A stretch of DNA of 50,800 bases from an uncultured Lachnospiraceae bacterium (GTDB lineage: Bacteria; Bacillota; Clostridia; Lachnospirales; Lachnospiraceae): positions 1 to 50,800 of the forward strand of contig CADABQ010000033.1 in NCBI GenBank assembly GCA_902786205.1, given 5' to 3'. This document shows, one piece after another, positions 44,003 to 50,800 of this stretch. Position 1 is the first letter of the stretch; each line of letters begins with the position of its first letter. Made by a program: the position numbers and the translations under genes. The notes under the pieces are model-generated. The model had not been told where the DNA came from. It made no database searches and was given only the letters and a program-made list of their open reading frames with translations.

Positions 44003-44046
44003 ACCGTTCAGCCTGGCACTTTACGAATATACCTGACTGAACGGTT
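44003..44046. repeat. Dispersed palindromic repeat, copy D (short)
   Basis: AACCGTTCAG and CTGAACGGTT pair perfectly around about 20 bases (CCTGGCACTTTACGAATATA). It sits between the GldG-like gene and the DUF4340 gene, inside the operon. Confidence 0.6.
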
Positions 44047-44092
44047 CTATTAGTTTGTTGCAAATGAAAATTATTTAACATCGTAATATCTA

Positions 44093-45649
44093 TTATCTTT
44101 TTCTTCTGCGAATGGTAATTACAATACCGCTTCCCAATACTGCTATCGGAATCACTGCTAAATATAAAACTGCATAGTTTGTTACTTTACTGCTTGTAAT
44201 AGACAATTTACTTTCTGTTTGATTTTTTGCTGTAATTGTAATACTATCTTTGCGATCACAAATCCAACCTAAAGAAGCTGTAAACAACGAAACATTATAT
44301 GGATCCATCTTGTACACACTCTCATCAATAATAGAAGATGTACCAAATACCACTAACTTTGTTTTAATATTTTTTTCATCTTCCTCTGTATCTGTATCAG
44401 AAGTACCTTCTGTATCAGAGGAACCAGAACTTGTTTTGCTATCTGTAATAGCTACTGCTACATCAAAAGGTCCTGTAGCATCTCCGTCTTCTTTTTCATA
44501 AGAACCACTTGACTGTTCTGTATTGATATTCGATTTTAAATAAGAAGAAGTAGAGGTAGTTAATAAACTCTTTACTTTCAAAGTATCCTTAATATTATCC
44601 AATGTTTTGATACTTTGTGCCGATGGCATATAACATCTAAAATTACTAGACTTCATATTTTGGGTAATTGAATGTGTGGCTGTATCAGGAACAATTTCAA
44701 TCGGGCTATTATTTATACCCGAAATATAATCCTTATTCCTCTCCACAACAATACCATTTTCAATTTTCACACCATATGCTTTTAATACTTCATCTAAATT
44801 TTCGTGTTTCGAATTTTTTTCATAATAATTTGATGGTATAATAATGGCATTCCCGCCTTTTTTCAAATATTTAAGAATTGCATCTTTTTCCATCCTGCTA
44901 AAATCACTTTCCGGCGAAATAATCATCAGGCAATCTGCATCATCTGGCACTTTTCCAGTTGTTAAAAGATTAAGTTCTTCCACACTGATATTGGCATTTG
45001 TTATTTGATTCTTAATGTTATCATCTAATTTAACTTCTCCGTTTCCAGCTAATTCATAAACTTTTGGTAAACTATCTGTTGTAACATAATCAATGGCATT
45101 GGCAATCAATCCTTCGCCATTAAAGGTATAAATAGGATCCTCGCCATAATAGTATGCATCCTCGGAATTTGACACTGTATACATATCACTTCCATCAATT
45201 GTTTTATAACGCTTCTTACTTTCTACAATCAATGCTGTATTCTGTGATGCATTATATTTTGTTCCAAAATTCGGATAAAGTTCTGGATCTTTTCTTACAA
45301 TCTTAATTTTTCCACCAGATTCTTCTTTATAATTTTCAAGAAGTCTTGTTAATGAAGCGTATGAATTTTCTGCACTTGCACTCATCAAATAATATATCGT
45401 TACATCCTGATCCATATTATGCAACAATTTTTTTGATTCTTTTCCAATAGAATACAAGTTGTTTCCACTTACATCAACTTCCGTATATTTTGCAGGCAAC
45501 TTTGATACAACTAAATTTACAACAATTACAAGTGCAATTGCAATCACAATCATTGCTGCGCTAAAACTTCCATTGCGGAACCGACTACCTTTGAAGGAAA
45601 AAATACTATTACTTCCTCTTTGTTTTTTATCTTTTTTCAATTTTGCCAC
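44093..45649 (-). CDS. GldG-like ABC auxiliary protein
   Basis: 518 residues from the GTG at 45649, chosen for AGGAAGGAGG and because longer readings run into the upstream permease. A helix near 30-50, a large outer domain (60-480) of the ABC-transporter auxiliary type, with DADCLMIISPESDFS and KKGGNAIIIPSNY segments, and a final helix before an RRRKR tail. GldG forms a unit with GldF permease and GldA ATPase. In non-gliding Clostridia the role is unknown, possibly export or envelope assembly. A Ser/Asp/Glu-rich loop (about 400-425) is low in complexity. Confidence 0.85.
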   Translation of the reverse strand: MAKLKKDKKQRGSNSIFSFKGSRFRNGSFSAAMIVIAIALVIVVNLVVSKLPAKYTEVDVSGNNLYSIGKESKKLLHNMDQDVTIYYLMSASAENSYASLTRLLENYKEESGGKIKIVRKDPELYPNFGTKYNASQNTALIVESKKRYKTIDGSDMYTVSNSEDAYYYGEDPIYTFNGEGLIANAIDYVTTDSLPKVYELAGNGEVKLDDNIKNQITNANISVEELNLLTTGKVPDDADCLMIISPESDFSRMEKDAILKYLKKGGNAIIIPSNYYEKNSKHENLDEVLKAYGVKIENGIVVERNKDYISGINNSPIEIVPDTATHSITQNMKSSNFRCYMPSAQSIKTLDNIKDTLKVKSLLTTSTSSYLKSNINTEQSSGSYEKEDGDATGPFDVAVAITDSKTSSGSSDTEGTSDTDTEEDEKNIKTKLVVFGTSSIIDESVYKMDPYNVSLFTASLGWICDRKDSITITAKNQTESKLSITSSKVTNYAVLYLAVIPIAVLGSGIVITIRRRKR

Positions 45650-45665
45650 GATTGTTTCCTCCTTC

Positions 45666-46529
45666 CTAACTCCATCTTCTCTTTTGTATTGCCTGCACTG
45701 CCAAGAATAAGAACAATACAATAAAAGTGATGTAATATATAATCGATGCAATATTAAAGTTTCCACTTACAAAATCATTAAATCTTGAGTAGAAGGAAAT
45801 ACCTCCTAATACTTTTTCCAATGCAGATTCAAATAAAGTCTTTTTTAATACATAAGCAACTACAAGCGCACCCTCTCCAACAATCCAACATGCACCTGCT
45901 ACTATTATATTTCTAACAAATACAAATATAAATACGGCCACTATTAGCAACAAGATAGTAAAACCAATTAAAGAAGCAATTGCTGTAGCAGGCATCATAC
46001 TTGCAATGGATGCCATAAGCAAGATTACAATATTAAAAGCAAATGATACAACGGCTGCAATAATCTGGTTTTCTGTCAAAGAGGAAATAAATAATCCGAA
46101 TGCTAACATTACACATCCTAACAACCAAAATGCAAAAATAGTAGAATAACTTTTCAACATTAAAACAGTACCAAATTGTTTTAATACCAATGGCATAGTA
46201 CAAATTACTAGAACCGGTATGGTAAAGATCGTAACAACAGCCAAAAATTTACCGATTACAACATCCCAAATACTAACAGGGGTTGAAAACAATAATTGGT
46301 CTGTCTTTTGCTTTTGTTCTTCTGCTAAAAGACGCATGGTCAAAATCGGTAATACTACCGTATATACAAAACAAATATTTCCCAGTGTATCACCAATCGC
46401 AGCACTTCCACCACTTAAGTTTACACCCCAAAAATATACTCCCACTATTAATAGGAAAAATGCAATCACTGCATATCCTAACATAGAAGTAAAATAGGAT
46501 TTTAATTCTTTTTTATAGATTGCTTTCAT
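45666..46529 (-). CDS. ABC-2 type permease, GldF-like
   Basis: 287 residues, six helices. Starts MKAIYKKELKSYFTSMLGY, the GldF/NosY-type N-terminus; residues 55-80 TVVLPILTMRLLAEEQKQKT carry the conserved EExxxxT motif of this permease class. It works with the ATPase 3 bases upstream and the GldG-like protein downstream. Confidence 0.92.
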   Translation of the reverse strand: MKAIYKKELKSYFTSMLGYAVIAFFLLIVGVYFWGVNLSGGSAAIGDTLGNICFVYTVVLPILTMRLLAEEQKQKTDQLLFSTPVSIWDVVIGKFLAVVTIFTIPVLVICTMPLVLKQFGTVLMLKSYSTIFAFWLLGCVMLAFGLFISSLTENQIIAAVVSFAFNIVILLMASIASMMPATAIASLIGFTILLLIVAVFIFVFVRNIIVAGACWIVGEGALVVAYVLKKTLFESALEKVLGGISFYSRFNDFVSGNFNIASIIYYITFIVLFLFLAVQAIQKRRWS

Positions 46530-46532
46530 GCT

Positions 46533-47561
46533 CTATTCCTCACTTTCTTCCTGTTTTTCTTCTTTTTCTTCTGTCTCCTTGATTTTGTCTGTCTGCTTTT
46601 CTTCCTTTGCTAAATACTTTTTATTTGCATGATCTTCCGTCACTTCAAGGAATATATCCTCCAGACTCTTACTGTAAGAAGACATGGAAAGAATTGGAGC
46701 TTTCTGTGCTGCAAACGCTTTAAACAAATCTACTCGAATGTCCTTTTGTTTTTGTGCATATACAACAACTTCTGTTGTATTTTCCTCTACAGGCTCTAAG
46801 TACTCTTTTCTATGTATATCCTTTACACTATTTAAAATAGTTTCTACTGTAGCCTTTTGTGCCTTCACGCGAAGCGTAACTTCCTGTGTGCCCTGTGTCA
46901 TCTCAGCTAGTTCTTCTGGTGTACCTTCTGCCACAAGCTGTCCCTTATTGATAATAAGGATATGATCACAAACTGCACTGATTTCCTGCATAATATGTGA
47001 ACTTAAAATAATCGTATGCTCTTTACTAAGTTTCTTAATCAAATCACGTATCTCGATAATCTGCTTTGGATCAAGTCCTACTGTAGGCTCATCTAATATG
47101 ATAATCTCCGGAAAGCCAATGATAGCCTGTGCAAGTCCAACTCTCTGCTTATAACCCTTTGATAAATGCTTGATCAAACGCTTCTGCATATCCGTAATGT
47201 TTGTCATCTGCATTGCTTTTTCAATTTGTTCTGCACGTTCTTTTTTGGGAACCTTTTTTAACTCGGCTACAAATTGTAGATATTCCTTTACCGTCATATC
47301 CATATACAAAGGTGGCAGTTCCGGTAAATATCCGATACATTTTTTTGCCTCTTCCGGTTCTTCAAAAATATCATGACCGTTAATAATAACTTCTCCTTCC
47401 GTTGCAGACAAATAACCAATAATAATATTCATCGTAGTCGATTTACCTGCACCATTTGGACCGAGGAAACCATATACCTGCTCATCTTTTACTGTAAAAC
47501 TCAAATTATCAACCGCAGTATGATTTCCATACTTTTTTACTAGGTTTTTTACTTCAATCAA
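46533..47561 (-). CDS. ABC transporter ATP-binding protein, GldA-like
   Basis: 342 residues. Walker A GPNGAGKST, signature HLSKGYKQRVGLA, Walker B IIILDEPTVGLD and switch His in LSSHIMQE. The C-terminal 120 residues include a regulatory beta domain and a very acidic tail (about 30 residues rich in Glu and Lys). First gene of the four-gene operon ATPase, permease, GldG-like, DUF4340. Confidence 0.93.
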   Translation of the reverse strand: MIEVKNLVKKYGNHTAVDNLSFTVKDEQVYGFLGPNGAGKSTTMNIIIGYLSATEGEVIINGHDIFEEPEEAKKCIGYLPELPPLYMDMTVKEYLQFVAELKKVPKKERAEQIEKAMQMTNITDMQKRLIKHLSKGYKQRVGLAQAIIGFPEIIILDEPTVGLDPKQIIEIRDLIKKLSKEHTIILSSHIMQEISAVCDHILIINKGQLVAEGTPEELAEMTQGTQEVTLRVKAQKATVETILNSVKDIHRKEYLEPVEENTTEVVVYAQKQKDIRVDLFKAFAAQKAPILSMSSYSKSLEDIFLEVTEDHANKKYLAKEEKQTDKIKETEEKEEKQEESEE

Positions 47562-47963
47562 TGTTAAACCCTCCTATATATTCCCTTCTGGGTAATCTTT
47601 TAATTGTCTACCCGCTTTTCTTTCTATTGAAAAACAGTACTATCTCCGATGAAAGAAAACAGTCGATTAAACAATTGCACTTTCAATTCAATTTATTTTA
47701 TCCTATAATTGTGTTTACTTTGTGAAAGTCAATTATAAGATTACATATTTATTGCAAAAATATGAACTGGCTAAATTTCTCATTTCAAACAAAGCATTTT
47801 TACTCTATCAAACACATTTTCCTAGAGAGTAAGAATGCAGGGTCGTATCTCAACCCTGCATTCTTTGTACTATTTTTTTAGTAACAAGCCAAAGTCTATG
47901 CTTGCATGAAGTCTTGCAACTACCGCTAAACTATCAAAGCTCACAAAGCCTATTTTTTGTTTC
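47562..47963. other. Intergenic region between the ABC operon and amylase
   Basis: Contains a possible promoter of the ABC operon (TTGACT and an ATTATA-like box near 47700-47735, not well spaced) and the hairpin at 47833. I see no gene in it. Confidence 0.5.
47833..47877. terminator. Hairpin with T-run beyond the amylase gene
   Basis: GAATGCAGGGT and ACCCTGCATTC pair perfectly around 9 bases. The better T-run is on the plus strand, while the amylase is on the minus strand 100 bases away, so the direction is unclear. Confidence 0.55.
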
Positions 47964-50693
47964 TTATTTTAAGTATGTACCATCTTCACCAATTTTTCCA
48001 TTTGCACCATACTTTTCTGCTGTACTATTCTGTAATACATAAATTCGCATATTTCCAGCTTCCACTTTATCGGTTGTTAAACTTCCAGATGCCTGCACAG
48101 TCTTTCCTGTTATCAATTCAACATAAGTTCCACTCTCGATATTGTTAAAAGTTGCCTGCCCTGACAGGTTGACTAACACATAACTATCTTCACCATTTGC
48201 AGTATAACGTCTGCGATAACTGATGCCACTTCCAGATACATCTGCTGTAGAATACTGACCCTTACATAAAGCAGGTACTTTTCTACGAAGCATGTTAAGG
48301 CGTTGCATATGTTTTGCCAATGGTGCATTTAATGTTTCTGCCATCTTTCCAGTTCCACCAGAATATACACCATAATCGCTTGTCTTTACGCTTCCTTCCA
48401 GATAATCTCCAAAGTATGCACGTCCAGTTTTGTCCAACTGATTATACCAGTCATCTGTTTTAACACCCTTCATGAACTCTACTTCTGTTCCATAGAATAC
48501 ACATGGAATTCCACGGAAGGTGAAAATCAAGTTTAAGTTTTCAGCCCATGCCTGTGTTCCACCGTTATATCTTGTGTATAAGGAACCACCTTCATTTGGA
48601 CCATAATCATGAGAATCTACATACATTACATTCCATGTAGAATCATTAAAATATTTATCTTCTTCCAACGCTACACCAAATGCAGAATTTGCATCTCCAA
48701 ATTTGTGATGCATATAGAAGTCAATCATTCCCATTCCAGAAGCTTCACTATAATCTGGTTCATGATATTTATTTCCATTCAAAAATGCATTATCACTCGT
48801 TGGTTGATCCGCAACAGAGGAATGATCTGTAAAATGTTTTTCTACCAAGTTCATATTATTTTTTGTAGCTTCCAATGTCTCATCTGTTTTCCATGGGTAT
48901 GCATCATCTCCGTTTTTCCATGTGTAGAAGCAAACAGAGATACCAGGTAAATCTGCATTAAATATTTCGTTTCTAAGTACACACGCCTCGCCAAACATAA
49001 AGAAATTTTTTCCACCTGCTTTTTGGAATGCAGGTAAAAATTCTTTATTAAAAGATAATCTGGAAACATGTTTTACCGTATCAATACGGAATGCGTCTAC
49101 ACCCATATTAATGTAATTGCAATAAGCTTTTTTCAAATAATTACATACTACAGGGTTTTCTGTGTTTAAATCTACACAATGTGCACCCATTTGTCCTGTT
49201 TGTACCGTATAACCTTCCCATTGGCAATTCTTTTCATGATGAAAAATAAAATTAGGATCGTTCGTATCACTCTTTAAGTTTGCACAGCGCTGTCCTTCAT
49301 TTGTAGTTGTAGCATCTGTCATTCCAATGCTCTTTCCTAAATCCGTAATTGTCATAGCCGTATCAGATCTATCAAGTTTTGAAATATCATCTGTTCTAGT
49401 ATAAGCAGGGAATAAGTTTTCCTCTCCATAATCACTACAGTGATTTACTACAATATCCTGTATGATCTTAATTCCCTTCTTATGTGCATCATTGATTAAG
49501 TCCTGATAACCATAATCACTAGATTCTAGGCGAACATCTACCTCTGCATGATTGATTGCATGATATCCATGATAATCGTAATCCGATGCATTTTTTACAA
49601 CTGGTGTAATCCATACTGCCGAAAAACCAAGCGCTTTTATATAATCTAACTTATCTCTTAACCCTTTAAAATCGCCTCGCCAAACCGGATTTTCATTGTG
49701 CGGATTATTTTTATTATCATCGGTTCCAGTATCTCTCCAACTTGCACAGTTATTACTACTGTCACCATCATAGAAACGTGATGTCATAATAAAATAAATG
49801 GATTCATCACGAAAATCGGTACGCTCTGTAGCTGTAGGTGTGCTAGTTGGACGTGCAGAATTAATCGGTGTTGCAGTTGGATTACTGGATGAATTCGGAT
49901 TTGTCTTACTCCATTTTCCATCCTTATACCAATATTCTCCTGCTTCTTTTATCGTAAAGTCATCGGTTTGTTCCGAAGAATTTGCAAATAAAAAGTTAAT
50001 TTTTGTCACATCTGAAAATTGATACGTATAATATCCATCTTCATCTTTTTTGACCTCTTCTCCAGGCCAATCCGTTTCAATATCCTTTGGTAACGCATTC
50101 CAGTAATAAATGGTTTTTGCCTCTATGCCTCCGGCGTAATGAATCGTAATCCCTGTGTTAGCAGCTACCTGTTTTTCATTTTTTTCAACACTTTGTTCTT
50201 TTGTTTGCTTTGTTTCTTTGTAATCCCTTGGTGCCTCTTCAGACCAACCTGCATCAAAGTCATACCAGTATTCTCCTGCTTCTCTGGTAAATGTTGTCGT
50301 TTCATATCCTACCTTTGGAATACTCAAAACAACGTCTGCTTTTTTTGCATTGGCAATGGTACAAGAATACCATCCATTTCCCTCATCTTTCATAGGAATA
50401 CCAGGATATGTAGATTTTAATCCCGTTCCAGCAATCTCATAACTGATATGTGGCTGTGCACCTGTCCAATGAAAATGTACCGTTATGGCATCTTTTGCCG
50501 CAGTGGATACTTTTGTTCCGGATATTACACTTTTATCCTGCAATGCATTAACTGCCATTTGCGTATCCAATTTTGTTGCATTTTCTCCTCCTGTAAACCC
50601 GACCAGCTTACTGCCCATCCAAATGCATCCTGCTAAAGCTGTTACGCCAACTATAGATGCACCGATGATTTTTCCTGCTTTTCTCTTATTCAT
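47964..50693 (-). CDS. Surface alpha-amylase with two CBM26 modules
   Basis: 909 residues. The N-terminus has a signal ending TALAGC (Cys23), a good lipobox, though a plain membrane anchor is possible. Two starch-binding CBM26-like modules at about 68-156 and 180-266, both ending in GEYWY..G.W, are joined by a Thr/Pro-rich linker (267-293). The GH13 catalytic barrel follows: DIVVNH (413-418), nucleophile Asp538 (FRIDTVKH), acid Glu569 (FGEA) and Asp696 (DSHD). An all-beta domain closes the protein. It should cut starch at the cell surface; the products would be debranched by the cytosolic pullulanase. Start follows TAGGAG. Confidence 0.94.
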   Translation of the reverse strand: MNKRKAGKIIGASIVGVTALAGCIWMGSKLVGFTGGENATKLDTQMAVNALQDKSVISGTKVSTAAKDAITVHFHWTGAQPHISYEIAGTGLKSTYPGIPMKDEGNGWYSCTIANAKKADVVLSIPKVGYETTTFTREAGEYWYDFDAGWSEEAPRDYKETKQTKEQSVEKNEKQVAANTGITIHYAGGIEAKTIYYWNALPKDIETDWPGEEVKKDEDGYYTYQFSDVTKINFLFANSSEQTDDFTIKEAGEYWYKDGKWSKTNPNSSSNPTATPINSARPTSTPTATERTDFRDESIYFIMTSRFYDGDSSNNCASWRDTGTDDNKNNPHNENPVWRGDFKGLRDKLDYIKALGFSAVWITPVVKNASDYDYHGYHAINHAEVDVRLESSDYGYQDLINDAHKKGIKIIQDIVVNHCSDYGEENLFPAYTRTDDISKLDRSDTAMTITDLGKSIGMTDATTTNEGQRCANLKSDTNDPNFIFHHEKNCQWEGYTVQTGQMGAHCVDLNTENPVVCNYLKKAYCNYINMGVDAFRIDTVKHVSRLSFNKEFLPAFQKAGGKNFFMFGEACVLRNEIFNADLPGISVCFYTWKNGDDAYPWKTDETLEATKNNMNLVEKHFTDHSSVADQPTSDNAFLNGNKYHEPDYSEASGMGMIDFYMHHKFGDANSAFGVALEEDKYFNDSTWNVMYVDSHDYGPNEGGSLYTRYNGGTQAWAENLNLIFTFRGIPCVFYGTEVEFMKGVKTDDWYNQLDKTGRAYFGDYLEGSVKTSDYGVYSGGTGKMAETLNAPLAKHMQRLNMLRRKVPALCKGQYSTADVSGSGISYRRRYTANGEDSYVLVNLSGQATFNNIESGTYVELITGKTVQASGSLTTDKVEAGNMRIYVLQNSTAEKYGANGKIGEDGTYLK

Positions 50694-50800
50694 GCTCTCA
50701 ACTCCTAGTATAATAATGGTGTAGTCAATTAAGACTACTGGTTAATAAGTTTCTATAAATCAGATAACAAAAGAAGGTGTTCTTCCTTCATCAGATGTTA
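50694..50800. other. Upstream region of the amylase gene, window edge
   Basis: About 100 bases with the ribosome binding site TAGGAG and AT-rich sequence. TTGACT is present on the minus strand but without a -10 at proper spacing. No operator can be named. Confidence 0.4.

Noticed and set aside
47964..50693. Amylase as a cyclomaltodextrinase or neopullulanase
   Set aside because: Export signal, two CBM26 modules and the region patterns fit an extracellular alpha-amylase; neopullulanases of this size with CBM26 are not usual.

Overview
The window is a low-GC (roughly one third G+C by eye) chromosomal segment of a Gram-positive anaerobe of the Clostridia. Several things together fit Lachnospiraceae: the ribDEBAH operon behind an FMN riboswitch, the gdpP-rplI-dnaB block, CBM26-bearing alpha-amylase, an AEC transporter, a GldA/F/G-like ABC system with a DUF4340 protein, and strong AGGAGG ribosome binding sites. 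Genus cannot be fixed from the sequence alone. Most genes are on the minus strand. I see no rRNA, tRNA, CRISPR array or intact insertion sequence.

Layout. 1-1.9 kb: a broken secreted-protein gene, a secreted caspase-fold-like protein and a MerR regulator. 2.1-6.2 kb: riboflavin operon ribD-ribE-ribBA-ribH (minus) with an FMN riboswitch and attenuator. 6.4-10.5 kb (plus): plsC, then an ABC exporter of one ATPase and two ABC-2 permeases. 10.6-13.8 kb (minus): an ABC system with two ATPases, two membrane proteins and a YtrA-type GntR repressor behind a perfect 40-bp palindrome. 13.9-15.8 kb: deoB-deoD. 15.8-16.7 kb: gene-free, packed with inverted repeats. 16.7-19.1 kb: a Zn/Cd P1B-ATPase and a detached HMA metal-binding protein with two ArsR-type operators. 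19.2-19.8 kb: an apparent independent transcript made of repeated purine-rich modules. 20-23.1 kb: lipoprotein, acyltransferase-3 and a truncated ORF. 23.3-23.6 kb: a repeat array of hairpins. 23.8-26.2 kb: small acidic proteins and a secreted transglutaminase-like protein. 26.4-28.9 kb: a decayed gene and a two-component system. 29.1-32.4 kb (plus): secreted Ig-like protein, sigma-like factor, AEC transporter, PAP2-like enzyme. 32.5-39.4 kb (minus): glycosyltransferase, pdp, cdd, dnaB, rplI, gdpP. 39.6-42.7 kb: cytosolic pullulanase and a second transglutaminase-like protein. 42.9-47.6 kb: the Gld-like ABC operon. 48-50.7 kb: surface alpha-amylase.

How parts work together. The amylase (surface lipoprotein or membrane-anchored, two starch-binding modules) and the cytosolic pullulanase point to growth on starch. 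deoB, deoD, pdp and cdd form a nucleoside salvage set split between two loci. The intergenic DNA is the least ordinary part: a family of palindromic repeats recurs through the window. Copies appear to have rewritten the end of one permease gene, removed the front of another gene, and, in two cases, related short palindromes sit between a Shine-Dalgarno sequence and its start codon. The best candidates for something undescribed are the 19.2-19.76 kb repeat transcript, the 23.3-23.6 kb hairpin array and the nested fold at 15.9-16.2 kb.
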